From the NCBI GenBank assembly GCA_965116625.1, contig OZ220717.1, positions 558,001-622,000 on the forward strand: DNA of 64,000 nt, in the 5' to 3' direction. Below the pieces are notes generated by a model. It was not told where the DNA came from. It saw nothing but the letters and a program-made list of their open reading frames with translations, and searched no databases. The DNA is from VXNE01 sp965116625. GTDB lineage: Bacteria; Pseudomonadota; Gammaproteobacteria; Pseudomonadales; Azotimanducaceae. Shown one piece after another: positions 53,522-62,072 of the stretch. Positions within the stretch are counted from its first letter, which is position 1. Every line of letters begins with the position of its first letter. The position numbers and the translations under genes are program-made.

Positions 53522-55042
53522 TCAGCCCCCGGCTTCCTGTTCAGCGTCTTCGAACCAGGGGGCTCGCGCCGTCATGATGAGTGCACTTGCCCTCTCTTCA
53601 CCGATTTCGGCTTCGATCTCGAGCAGATCCGGGGTCGCCAGCTCAGCCAGGTCCTCCCTGGTGACGATAGCGTTTGCGGCAAGCTTGTAAGCAAGCTCGC
53701 TGTCCATGCCTTCGAGATTCAACAGGTCCTCGGCAGGCTCCTCTCCCGATTCGCCCCGTGCCATCTCTTTCGCCAGAAGGGCATCCTTCGCCCGGGTGCG
53801 AAGTTCCTCGACGAGTTCGTCATCGAAACCCTCGATGGCCCGAAGCTCCTCGATCGGAACGTAGGCGACCTCTTCAATGCTGGTAAAACCTTCCTCCGCG
53901 AGGACGGCGGCAACGTCCTCGTCGACCGCAAGCGACTCCATGAACCCCCGGATATAGGACAGTGCCTCGTCCTCCTGGCGCTGGGCCGCCTCCTCGTCGG
54001 TCATGATGTTGAGTTCCCAGCCCGTGAGCTGGCCGGCGAGCCGCACGTTCTCTCCCTTGTAGCCGATGGCCTGGGCGAGGTTCTCTTCCCGCACGGCGAT
54101 GTCCATTGATCGCGTGTCGTCGTCAAGCACGATGGACACGACTTCCGCGGGTTGCATCGCATTGATGGCAAGCTGTGCCGGATCCTGATCCCAGAGGACG
54201 ATATCCACTCGCTCCCCGTCCAGTTCGCTGCAGACGGCCTGAACGCGCGAACCGCGCATGCCTACACACGCGCCGACCGGGTCTATGCGACCATCGTTGG
54301 TGTACACGGCGATCTTCGCGCGCGACCCCGGATTGCGCGCCGCCGCGCGGATCTCGATGACGTTCTCCGCGATTTCGGGCACTTCGACCTTGAACAGTTC
54401 GATCAACATCTCGGGGTCCGTGCGCGAAAGCATGAGTTGCGGACCCCGCACTTCGGGACGAATCTCCGACAACAGCGCGCGCATGCGGTCGCCGACGCGA
54501 AAAATCTCCCTCGGGATCAACGACGTTCGCATCAACATCGCTTCAGCGTTGTTGCCCAGATCGACGATGACCGCTTCGCGCGTCGTTCGTTTGACGGACC
54601 CGCTCACCAGTTGGCCCACCCTGGGAAGGTACTTTTCCAGGACCTGCGCGCGTTCCGCTTCTCGAACCTTCTGCGTCAGAACCTGTCTCGCAGCCTGTGC
54701 CGCGATACGACCGAACTCCACCGATTCGACCGGAATTTCAAAATAGTCGCCGATCGCAAGCGCCGGGTCCTTTTCTTCCGCATCTTCGGGTGTCAGCTCC
54801 GCATCCGGATTGGGGAACTCGTCCTCTTCGAGTTCCCGTTCCGGATCGATCACCAGCCAACGCCGGAACGTCTCGTAGTCACCGGACTCCCGGTCGATGG
54901 CGACCCGAAACTCTGCATCCTCCACGTACCGCTTCTTGGTCGCCGTCGCGAGCGCGGATTCCAGCGCCTCGAAGATCACCCCCTCCGCCACGCCCTTTTC
55001 GTGGGACAGCAACTCGACAACGGTCAGTATCTCTTTACTCAT
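53522..55042 (-). CDS. nusA: Transcription termination/antitermination protein NusA
   Basis: Encodes a 506-residue NusA. It has an N-terminal RNA polymerase-binding domain and an S1 domain (LVSGSVKRTTREAVIVDLG). KH domains with DPVGACVGMRGSRVQAV and AIGYKGENVRLAGQLTGWELN follow, then two acidic C-terminal repeats (ITSIEEVAYVPIEEL-type). NusA influences pausing, termination and rRNA antitermination, consistent with the boxA sites in this window. Its ATG overlaps the rimP stop by 4 nt. Confidence 0.97.
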   Translation of the reverse strand: MSKEILTVVELLSHEKGVAEGVIFEALESALATATKKRYVEDAEFRVAIDRESGDYETFRRWLVIDPERELEEDEFPNPDAELTPEDAEEKDPALAIGDYFEIPVESVEFGRIAAQAARQVLTQKVREAERAQVLEKYLPRVGQLVSGSVKRTTREAVIVDLGNNAEAMLMRTSLIPREIFRVGDRMRALLSEIRPEVRGPQLMLSRTDPEMLIELFKVEVPEIAENVIEIRAAARNPGSRAKIAVYTNDGRIDPVGACVGMRGSRVQAVCSELDGERVDIVLWDQDPAQLAINAMQPAEVVSIVLDDDTRSMDIAVREENLAQAIGYKGENVRLAGQLTGWELNIMTDEEAAQRQEDEALSYIRGFMESLAVDEDVAAVLAEEGFTSIEEVAYVPIEELRAIEGFDDELVEELRTRAKDALLAKEMARGESGEEPAEDLLNLEGMDSELAYKLAANAIVTREDLAELATPDLLEIEAEIGEERASALIMTARAPWFEDAEQEAGG

Positions 55043-55512
55043 ATGCCGCCCCCGCTAACGCCCGCCGGCACGACCCTCGCCCTGTGCACCTGTTCCAGCG
55101 GGACCGCACAGGTGGTTCCATCCACGCGCAGCACGACATCCCCGCCCTGAACGCCATCGATCTGACCAACGAACTTGCGTCGCCCGTCCAGCGGAAATCG
55201 CAAGCGCATATCCACTTCCTGGCCGATGTGCGCGGTGTACTGGTGAGGCTTGAACAGGATTCGGTCGAGGCCCGGGGACGATACCTCCAGCGTGTGGACC
55301 GCCCGGACCGGATCGTCCACATCGAGCACGCCGTTCAACTGGTGACTGACGCGCTCGCAGTCACCCAGCGTCACCCCGTGCGGGGTGTCGATATAGACCC
55401 GCAATGTCGCACGATTGCCGCCGGTCAGGTATTCCAGGCCCCACAGTTCGTAGCCCAGTCCCTTTACGGTCGGCTCGAGCAATTGCTCAAGTTCCTGTTC
55501 CCTTCTTTTCAC
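55039..55512 (-). CDS. rimP: Ribosome maturation factor RimP
   Basis: Encodes a 157-residue RimP that assists 30S maturation. The N-terminal alpha/beta domain has LEPTVKGLGYELWGLEYL and LRVYIDTPHGVTLGDCERVS; the family signature is HTLEVSSPGLDRILF. A C-terminal SH3-like domain follows. The start is GTG at 55512 with no strong ribosome-binding site. The order tRNA-fMet-rimP-nusA-infB is the same as E. coli metY-rimP-nusA-infB. Confidence 0.94.
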   Translation of the reverse strand: MKRREQELEQLLEPTVKGLGYELWGLEYLTGGNRATLRVYIDTPHGVTLGDCERVSHQLNGVLDVDDPVRAVHTLEVSSPGLDRILFKPHQYTAHIGQEVDMRLRFPLDGRRKFVGQIDGVQGGDVVLRVDGTTCAVPLEQVHRARVVPAGVSGGGI

Positions 55513-55536
55513 CGGCCAATCTTTGCCTGCACATAC

Positions 55537-55562
55537 AAAAAATGGGCGATCCCGCCCATTTT
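55537..55562 (-). terminator. Hairpin with U-run upstream of rimP
   Basis: On the minus strand AAAATGGGCG pairs with CGCCCATTTT around GGAT, followed by further U residues. It has the form of a Rho-independent terminator or attenuator between the initiator tRNA and rimP, 25 nt before the rimP start. Confidence 0.75.
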
Positions 55563-55619
55563 CACCGTTCGCGCGTCGGGCCGGCTCACCGTCGCTGACG
55601 CGAGCCAGACTTCCAACCT

Positions 55620-55647
55620 AACGAAAGGCCCCCAATCGAGGGGCCTT
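55620..55647 (-). terminator. Hairpin after the initiator tRNA
   Basis: AAGGCCCC and GGGGCCTT form a perfect 8-bp stem with a 7-nt loop, followed on the minus strand by TTCGTT. It lies about 30 nt after the tRNA-fMet 3' end and may act as its terminator or processing stem. The U-run is short. Confidence 0.5.
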
Positions 55648-55677
55648 CCTTGCGGGCTGAACCCTTCGTGCCATCGT

Positions 55678-55754
<77 letters not shown>

Positions 55755-55879
55755 TCAGCAAGAGCGGGATTATAGCCAACAAACACGCCTGTGCAATCGC
55801 CCTTCCAGTACCCTTCGGAACCCTCATGAAGGGCCGGCAGCCTTCGAAGGGAGGCCGTGGCGCAGGGTATGCTTGCGAC

Positions 55880-56833
55880 ATGCGAGTCGAAAACCTGGTG
55901 GCGGGCGTTCCCGTCATCGACATCACCTCACTGGATGCGCGCACCCTTGCGCTCATCGACAGTGCCTGTGCCGACTGGGGGTTTTTTCACGTCACGGGTC
56001 ACGGCGTGGCGAGATCCGTCCGCTCCAACACGCTCGCGAGGATGCGGGAGTTCTTCGCGCTGCCGCGTTCGCGAAAGCTCGCCGTCGAGCGAACCGCAGG
56101 GAACAGCTGGGGCTTCTATGATCGCGAACTGACCAAGAACACGCCCGACTGGAAGGAGATCTTCGATGTCGGGCCACCAGCAACCTCGGGTCCCATGGCC
56201 GAAGCAGCACCGCAGTGGCCGGCAGAACCGGTGGCGTTCCGCCCTGCGATGGAGACGTTTGCCCGGGAAGCGGAACGCGTGGCGAATCGCGTCCTCCGTG
56301 CGATCGGCATGAACCTTGGCCAGGAGCCAGACGCGCTACGTACCTTCTTTGCCGATCACACCAGTTTCCTGCGGCTCAATTACTACCCGGTCTGCGACGA
56401 TCCCGCGCCGCCGGAATCGCCGACAGTGCCGGAGCGCGGGCACCTGGCCATAGGCCACCACACGGATGCCGGCGCCGTCACGGTGCTCCTGCAGGACGAC
56501 CAGCCGGGGTTGCAGGTCTTTCACGAAGGGGCATGGTCCGACGTGCCGCCCGTGCCGGACGCACTCACCATCAACATCGGCGACGTGGTACAGGTCTGGT
56601 CCAACGACCGTTATCCGGCGCCCCTGCACCGGGTGACCGCCCACGCCAGCCGGGAACGGTTCAGCGCACCGTTTTTCTTCAACCCGGCCTACGGGACGGA
56701 CTTCGCGCCCCTGGTCGGACCACCCCGCTACCGGGCGATCAACTGGGGTGAGTACCGCGCCGCCCGAAGCGCCGGAGACTACGCGGACATCGGAGAAGAA
56801 ATACAGATCTCACATTTCCGGATGCAGGCCTGA
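55880..56833 (+). CDS. 2-oxoglutarate/Fe(II) oxygenase of the isopenicillin N synthase-like family
   Basis: Encodes a 317-residue oxygenase. The N-terminal DIOX_N-like part has VPVIDITSL and WGFFHVTGHGVA. The iron ligands are His194 and Asp196 (GHHTDAGAVTVLLQDD) and His250 (PAPLHRVTAH); Arg260-Phe-Ser262 is the co-substrate motif. The family includes plant-type gibberellin oxidases, IPNS and many bacterial enzymes of unknown substrate. The ATG at 55880 starts the homologous region. It is the first gene of the insert between the initiator tRNA and tRNA-Leu and is convergent with the CysK fusion. Confidence 0.88.
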   Translation: MRVENLVAGVPVIDITSLDARTLALIDSACADWGFFHVTGHGVARSVRSNTLARMREFFALPRSRKLAVERTAGNSWGFYDRELTKNTPDWKEIFDVGPPATSGPMAEAAPQWPAEPVAFRPAMETFAREAERVANRVLRAIGMNLGQEPDALRTFFADHTSFLRLNYYPVCDDPAPPESPTVPERGHLAIGHHTDAGAVTVLLQDDQPGLQVFHEGAWSDVPPVPDALTINIGDVVQVWSNDRYPAPLHRVTAHASRERFSAPFFFNPAYGTDFAPLVGPPRYRAINWGEYRAARSAGDYADIGEEIQISHFRMQA

Positions 56834-56853
56834 GCGGGCGAAGATCTTTGCCG

Positions 56854-58329
56854 CTAACGCGGATGCAGCCAGGTTGGGAGCAGTTCGTAGGCGTCGAGCC
56901 GCAACGTCCGGTCGTACGTCACATCGGCATCGTCGAGCATCCGCGCCAGGCTGCCGTCGTTGAACGCGTCGAACGCTTCCGTGCAGCCGCCGAGGTGCTT
57001 CCCGCCAAAGAAAATCTGCGGAATCGTGGGCTGGCCGGTCCGCTCGAGCAATGCGCCGCGGACCCTGCCGCCCCAATCGCCCTCCCGGTACTTCGCCGAG
57101 TCGAGATCGACGGTGTACAGCGGAATGGACGCCCGTTCGAACAGCTTGCGCACGGCCCAGCAGAACTCGCACCACTGCAGCGAGAACATGACCACGTGCT
57201 GGGAGCCTCGCACGGTCTCTTCGACAAACCGCACAGCTTTTCCGTCAACGCCGTTCGCACCGTCCGGACGTGGCGCCGTGCCTGGCGCGTCGAATCGATA
57301 GCGCGGGGTCGACTGCGAGATCGCGATCTCCTCGTCCGTCATGTCCTCGCCGATGTCATCGAACAACGGCGTCGAGAGGTAGCGTTCACCGGTATCGGGC
57401 AGCATGCAGAGGATGTTGGCGCCTCTTTCGGCGCGGCGAGCGACCGCAAGCGCGCCCGCAAGGGTGGCGCCGCTCGATATGCCGACGAAAATCCCTTCCC
57501 GGCGCGCCAGGTCTCGGCATGCCGACATCGCGTCGTCTCCTTCGACGCCGAGTACTTCGTCCACCCACTCGGATGAAACGGCGTCCTCGGTCAGGCGCGG
57601 TATGAAGTCCGGGCTCCAGCCCTGCATCAGGTGCGGACGAAACTGGGGATGGCTCGCACTCGGCGCACCATCGCCGTCGCGCTCCTGGGGGATGCCGCTC
57701 GCCAGTACCGGCGCATTCGCGGGTTCGCAGACCACGATTCGCGTATTCGGCGACTCAGCCTTGAGCACCCTCCCGACGCCCTTCAACGTGCCGCCGGTGC
57801 CATATCCGGTCACCCAGTAGTCCAGGGGTTCATCGGCGAAGTCCCGGAGGATCTCCCGCGCAGTCGTTCGGGAGTGGATCTCCGCGTTCGCCTCGTTTTC
57901 GAACTGCCGGCACAGGAACCAACCGTGTTCCCGCGCAAGCTCGACCGCTTTCGCAAGCATCCCGCTGCCCTTCTCGGACGCGGGGGTCAGCACGACCTTC
58001 GCACCAAGGAACCGCATGAGCCTGCGGCGTTCGACGCTGAAGTTCTCGGCCATCGTCACCACCAGCGGGTAGCCGCGCTGGGCGCAGACCATGGCGAGGC
58101 CGATGCCCGTGTTGCCGCTGGTGGCCTCGACCACCGTCTGCCCGGGCTTGAGGACGCCACGCCGTTCCGCGTCTTCAATGACGCCGAGCGCGAGACGGTC
58201 CTTGACCGAACCCATCGGGTTGAACGCCTCGATCTTGGCGAACAGGTTCACCCCCGGCGGAGCGAACGTGTTGAGGCGCACCACCGGCGTATTGCCTACC
58301 GTGTCCAGGATGTTTTCGAACTTCGCCAT
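56854..58329 (-). CDS. Cysteine synthase-like PLP enzyme fused to glutaredoxin
   Basis: Encodes a 491-residue two-domain protein. Residues 1 to about 345 are an O-acetylserine sulfhydrylase/CBS-type fold: PLP lysine Lys43 (NPMGSVKDR), TSGNTGIG (70-77), phosphate loop GYGTGGTLKGVGR and VGISSGATL. The segment corresponding to the CysK GIGAGFIP motif reads MQGWSPDFIP. Residues about 378-475 are a glutaredoxin with the dithiol site Cys387-Glu-Phe-Cys390, cis-Pro in TIPQIFF (Pro437) and HLGGC (Cys449). Both active sites look intact. A role in sulfur transfer or thiol-regulated cysteine synthesis is inferred. The acceptor substrate is not known. Confidence 0.9.
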   Translation of the reverse strand: MAKFENILDTVGNTPVVRLNTFAPPGVNLFAKIEAFNPMGSVKDRLALGVIEDAERRGVLKPGQTVVEATSGNTGIGLAMVCAQRGYPLVVTMAENFSVERRRLMRFLGAKVVLTPASEKGSGMLAKAVELAREHGWFLCRQFENEANAEIHSRTTAREILRDFADEPLDYWVTGYGTGGTLKGVGRVLKAESPNTRIVVCEPANAPVLASGIPQERDGDGAPSASHPQFRPHLMQGWSPDFIPRLTEDAVSSEWVDEVLGVEGDDAMSACRDLARREGIFVGISSGATLAGALAVARRAERGANILCMLPDTGERYLSTPLFDDIGEDMTDEEIAISQSTPRYRFDAPGTAPRPDGANGVDGKAVRFVEETVRGSQHVVMFSLQWCEFCWAVRKLFERASIPLYTVDLDSAKYREGDWGGRVRGALLERTGQPTIPQIFFGGKHLGGCTEAFDAFNDGSLARMLDDADVTYDRTLRLDAYELLPTWLHPR

Positions 58330-58426
58330 TGTGGCTTTCGTCTCCCGACGCCCGAAAGGGCGTGGATGCTACAACACGCACGCACACATACAATGGCCGC
58401 GTGGATCAGACAGACGGGCGTAAGCA

Positions 58427-58795
58427 ATGAAAGTGGTACGTGTATTCGCGGGCGACGATGGCGAGTCGCACTTCGAGGACGTCGACATCGAGGTGAGTCC
58501 GCAAGGCGGCATCGGGAGGCTGTCCAAGCTGATAAGCGGCCCGGGGGTCGTGTTCCGTGAGGTGGATGGCGACTACGACCTCGACTTCCACCAGGCCCCG
58601 CGACGGCAGTTCGTCGTCAACCTGCGCGGCGGTGTCGACATCACCGTAGGCAGCGGCGAGACCCGGCGGCTGCAATCCGGAGACATTCTCCTTGCCGAGG
58701 ACACCAGCGGCCGGGGGCACAAGAGCCGCGCCGTCGACGGACGGCCCCGCTCCTGCCTCTTCGTCCCGATCGACGAGGACGTGACGCTGCCCTGA
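58427..58795 (+). CDS. Small cupin-like protein
   Basis: Encodes a 122-residue single-domain protein with a cupin-like jelly-roll pattern: DLDFHQAPRRQFVVNLRGGV, then GSGETRRLQSGDILLAEDTS and GRGHKSRAVDG. The His and Arg residues in the two motifs could bind metal or an anionic ligand. No enzyme activity can be assigned. It is divergent from the CysK fusion (97-bp gap) and 22 bp upstream of the phosphatase gene, so it probably shares a transcript with it. Confidence 0.7.
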   Translation: MKVVRVFAGDDGESHFEDVDIEVSPQGGIGRLSKLISGPGVVFREVDGDYDLDFHQAPRRQFVVNLRGGVDITVGSGETRRLQSGDILLAEDTSGRGHKSRAVDGRPRSCLFVPIDEDVTLP

Positions 58796-58817
58796 CACGG
58801 CGGGAACAGCTTCCGCC

Positions 58818-59429
58818 ATGTCCACCGGCCACGACAGCGCGGTGTCGGTCCGAGAAATTCGTGTTCTGTACACGGTGCTCCTGCTACGGCATGGCCAGCA
58901 GGACGAAAGCACGCCTGACGGTTCGGGCGGGCTAACGGAGACCGGCTTGCGCCAAGCGGCGCTCGCAGCCGAACGACTCTCGGTCGAATCCATCGACCGC
59001 ATCGTCTCAAGCGGTCTTCGTCGCGCCGAGCAGACGGCAGCGGCGGTTGTCCGGCACCATGCATCCGTCGAAGTCGAGACCGATGCGGACCTGTGCGAGT
59101 GCGTCCCGTCCGTCCCGCGGGGCCGGGACGTGTTCTATCCCGATGGCGTGGCGGCGACCGATACCGCTTCCTGCCGACAGGCTCTGGACCGTGCCTTCTC
59201 CCGGTATTTCGGGGCTGGATCCAAAGGCACCACACTACTGGTGGGCCACGGCAACGCCTTCCGATACCTGGTCTGTCGCGTACTTGACCTCGATCCCGAC
59301 GACTGGGCCCGGTTTGACATGCACAATTGCGGGATCTCGCGAGTTGAGGTCAAGACCTTTCTTGGAGTCCAGGTCACGGCCCTGAACGATACGGGACATC
59401 TGACGCCCGAGTTGCTCACTTACGGGTGA
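58818..59429 (+). CDS. Histidine phosphatase family protein
   Basis: Encodes a 203-residue member of the phosphoglycerate mutase-like superfamily. The catalytic RHG motif is LLLRHGQQDES, the partner arginine is in SSGLRRAEQTA, and the second histidine is in LLVGHGNAFRYL. The fold resembles PGAM5/SixA-type phosphatases acting on phosphoproteins or small phosphates. The start at 58818 adds about 18 residues before the first strand and may be too early; a GTG 27 nt downstream is an alternative. Confidence 0.8.
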   Translation: MSTGHDSAVSVREIRVLYTVLLLRHGQQDESTPDGSGGLTETGLRQAALAAERLSVESIDRIVSSGLRRAEQTAAAVVRHHASVEVETDADLCECVPSVPRGRDVFYPDGVAATDTASCRQALDRAFSRYFGAGSKGTTLLVGHGNAFRYLVCRVLDLDPDDWARFDMHNCGISRVEVKTFLGVQVTALNDTGHLTPELLTYG

Positions 59430-59458
59430 TGACGGGACGCCCGCTTGCGTTAAATGAT

Positions 59459-59545
59459 TGGTGCCGAAGAGAGGACTCGAACCTCCACGGGCAAAAGCCC
59501 ACTACCCCCTCAAGGTAGCGTGTCTACCAATTTCACCACTTCGGC
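59459..59545 (-). tRNA. tRNA-Leu (GAG)
   Basis: An 87-nt type II tRNA with encoded CCA. The acceptor stem is GCCGAAG/CTTCGGC and the anticodon loop TTGAGGG gives GAG. It lies right after secG, the position of E. coli leuU. Confidence 0.96.
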
Positions 59546-59556
59546 AACTTGACTCA

Positions 59557-59925
59557 CTATATGTCGGGGACCTCGAAGGGTTCCTGCCCGGATGGGGTCT
59601 CGGTCTCTCCGGCGTCTTCCGTCTGAAATTGCTCCACCCCGACGTCTTCCACGACCGGTATGCCTATGCCCCGCAGGCTCGCCGCACGTTCCTTGGCGGT
59701 ATACGCCAGGCCGAAAGAGATCAGGAAAAACCCGATCGCGAGCCACGTTGTCAACTTCATCAGGAACGACGCGCTGCCGGACGAACCGAACACCGTGTTC
59801 GACCCGCCGCTGCCGAATGCCGCTCCGATATCCGCGCCCTTCCCCTGCTGCAGCAGAATGAGCGTCGCGAGAGCGATCGCGTCCGCAACCAACAGGATCA
59901 ACAGGACAGTTTCCAGATTTTCCAT
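59557..59925 (-). CDS. secG: Preprotein translocase subunit SecG
   Basis: Encodes a 122-residue SecG with two membrane helices (VLLILLVADAIALATLILL and LTTWLAIGFFLISFGLAY). The conserved loop QQGKGADIGAAFGSGGSNTVFGSSG lies between them (first 20 residues diagnostic). The C-terminal tail is acidic. SecG assists SecA cycling in the SecYEG channel; secE is at 11865. It starts 1 nt after tpiA and is followed by tRNA-Leu. Confidence 0.95.
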   Translation of the reverse strand: MENLETVLLILLVADAIALATLILLQQGKGADIGAAFGSGGSNTVFGSSGSASFLMKLTTWLAIGFFLISFGLAYTAKERAASLRGIGIPVVEDVGVEQFQTEDAGETETPSGQEPFEVPDI

Positions 59926-59926
59926 A

Positions 59927-60637
59927 TCACTGATCCGCCACGTACGTTATTGCGTTGAAACTGGCGGGTTCCAACGAAGCGCCGCCGACCAAGCCTCCAT
60001 CGATGTCGTCTTCGGCGAACAGCGCCCCTGCATTTTCGGCCGTTACGCTGCCGCCGTAAAGGATGCGGACATCCGCACCGCCAAGCGCCGCCCGTATGGT
60101 GGCGTGCATTGCCTGGGCTTCCGACGGCGTGGCCGTTTCTCCAGTGCCGATCGCCCATACAGGTTCGTACGCGACGACCACGCTGCCTTGCTCCCCGGCC
60201 TGCAGTACCGCATCGAGCTGCGACAGCACCACCTCGGCTTCCCGCCCTTCACGACGTTCTTCCAACGTTTCTCCCACGCACAGGATCGGAACCAGCCCGG
60301 CCCGCAACGCGGCCCGGTACTTCCCCGCGACGATCTCGTCCGTTTCAGAGAAGAGCCGACGCCGTTCCGAATGGCCGACCAGCGCATATCGCGCACCCAT
60401 CTCCGCTGCCATTTCGGCCGCGACTTCACCCGTGTACGCGCCGGCGTTCTCGAGATGCACGTTCTGCATGCCGACCTTGGCGGCTTCCAGGCGCTCCACG
60501 GCCAACGGCACGTATAGCGCGGGGGGGAAAACGATCACATCGACGCCGTCGCGGCCTTCGAGGGAACACCCGAACTCTTCGACCAGGGATCGCGAACCGT
60601 GCATCTTCCAGTTTCCGGCAACTATCGGTCGGCGCAT
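59927..60637 (-). CDS. tpiA: Triose-phosphate isomerase
   Basis: Encodes a 236-residue TIM-barrel enzyme interconverting DHAP and glyceraldehyde-3-phosphate. The catalytic residues are Lys in AGNWKMHG, His in VGHSERRRLFSETD, and Glu in YEPVWAIGTG; the phosphate loop is LYGGSVTAENAG. It is slightly shorter than E. coli TpiA (255). The order glmM-tpiA-secG is common in gammaproteobacteria. Confidence 0.96.
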   Translation of the reverse strand: MRRPIVAGNWKMHGSRSLVEEFGCSLEGRDGVDVIVFPPALYVPLAVERLEAAKVGMQNVHLENAGAYTGEVAAEMAAEMGARYALVGHSERRRLFSETDEIVAGKYRAALRAGLVPILCVGETLEERREGREAEVVLSQLDAVLQAGEQGSVVVAYEPVWAIGTGETATPSEAQAMHATIRAALGGADVRILYGGSVTAENAGALFAEDDIDGGLVGGASLEPASFNAITYVADQ

Positions 60638-60710
60638 TGCCCGCAGGCCCCTCGAAGTGAAGGGCGCGCATGGTATCAGCTAACGGTCCGATGACAACCG
60701 GTCGGCGACC

Positions 60711-62054
60711 TCAGACGCTGGCGGAACGCACCACTTGTGCAAGCGCCTGCGCATGTCCCGCCACTTCGCGGGCGTCGTCGCCCTCCACCATGACCCGTAC
60801 CACGGGTTCGGTTCCCGACGGCCGCAGCAGAACGCGGCCCCGGCCTGCGAGCTTGTCCTCGACGTCATCGACGGCAGCCGAGACGTTGGTGCACTCGGTG
60901 GTCGCCGCGGGATCCGTGCACCCGACGTTGATCACGGACTGGGGCAGTCTCACCATTCCCGAAGTCAGCTCCTCGAGGGATTGGTCGTTGTCGACCATGG
61001 CGACCAGGACCTGGAGCGCCGCGATGATGCCATCGCCGGTCGTCGTCAGCCGGGAGCACACGATATGGCCGGACGACTCTCCGCCGAGACCCCAGTCGAG
61101 CCGACGCATCGCTTCAATGACAAACCGGTCGCCCACGTCCGTGCGCGTAAACGGAATGCCCACCTTCGAAAGGGCTCGTTCGAGGCCGAGATTGCTCATC
61201 AGGGTGCCGACCACCCCGCCTCTCAACTGTCCGTTGCCCGCCGCATGCCGAGCGATCACGTAAAGGAGTTCGTCCCCGTCCACGAGGTTCCCGTTGTGGT
61301 CCGCCATCACCACGCGGTCCCCGTCGCCATCGAAGGCGATGCCCACGTCCGCACCGGTCTCGACGACCTTTTCCGCCATGGTCTCAGGATGCGTGGATCC
61401 GCAGGCCTCGTTGATGTTCATTCCGTCGGGTTCCGCGGCAAGCAGCACGACCTCTGCGCCCAACTCGGAGAAGACGCTGGGTGCCACGGCATAGGTCGCC
61501 CCGTTGGCGCAGTCGAGGACGATTTTCATGCCGCGCAACCGGAACTGGCGACTCACCGTGCTCTTGCAGAACTCGATGTAGCGTCCCCGCGCATCGTCCA
61601 GCAGTACGACCTTGCCGAGTTCGCTGGAGCGAACGGTCTTCATCGGCTGTCCGATCCGCTCCTCGATGGCAAGCTCCATCTCGTCTGGGAGCTTGTGGCC
61701 GCGAGAGTCGAAAAACTTGATCCCATTGTCTTCGTAAGCGTTGTGAGATGCGCTGATCACGATTCCGGCACCCGCCCGGAAGGTGCGCGTGAGATACGCC
61801 ACGGCAGGTGTCGGTATCGGCGTCAACAGGCGCACATCGACGCCGGCCGATACCAGTCCCGCCTCAAGCACCGACTCGATCATGTAACCGGAGATTCGCG
61901 TGTCCTTGCCGATCAGGACCAGTGGCGACCCCGCGGCCGCGAAAACCTTGCCGACCGACCAGCCGAGGCGCAGGCAGAACTCCGCGGTGATCGGCGCCTC
62001 GCCGACGCGGCCGCGAATCCCGTCGGTGCCGAAGTACTTTCGTCCGTTCTTCAC
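60711..62054 (-). CDS. glmM: Phosphoglucosamine mutase
   Basis: Encodes a 447-residue mutase converting glucosamine-6-phosphate to glucosamine-1-phosphate for UDP-GlcNAc. The N-terminus is KYFGTDGIRGRVGE, the phosphoserine loop is GIVISASHNAYEDNG, the metal loop is GIAFDGDGDRVVMAD, and the sugar loop is GGESSGHIV. The C-terminal phosphate loop has RPSGTEPVVRVMVEG. The start is GTG at 62054. It follows folP by 18 bp as in E. coli. Confidence 0.96.
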   Translation of the reverse strand: MKNGRKYFGTDGIRGRVGEAPITAEFCLRLGWSVGKVFAAAGSPLVLIGKDTRISGYMIESVLEAGLVSAGVDVRLLTPIPTPAVAYLTRTFRAGAGIVISASHNAYEDNGIKFFDSRGHKLPDEMELAIEERIGQPMKTVRSSELGKVVLLDDARGRYIEFCKSTVSRQFRLRGMKIVLDCANGATYAVAPSVFSELGAEVVLLAAEPDGMNINEACGSTHPETMAEKVVETGADVGIAFDGDGDRVVMADHNGNLVDGDELLYVIARHAAGNGQLRGGVVGTLMSNLGLERALSKVGIPFTRTDVGDRFVIEAMRRLDWGLGGESSGHIVCSRLTTTGDGIIAALQVLVAMVDNDQSLEELTSGMVRLPQSVINVGCTDPAATTECTNVSAAVDDVEDKLAGRGRVLLRPSGTEPVVRVMVEGDDAREVAGHAQALAQVVRSASV

Positions 62055-62072
62055 GTTCCCTGCCTTCGTCCC

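Noticed and set aside
55880..59429. Biosynthetic gene cluster for a beta-lactam-like product
   Set aside because: The oxygenase is only IPNS-like in fold. There is no peptide synthetase, no transporter and no other pathway enzyme.
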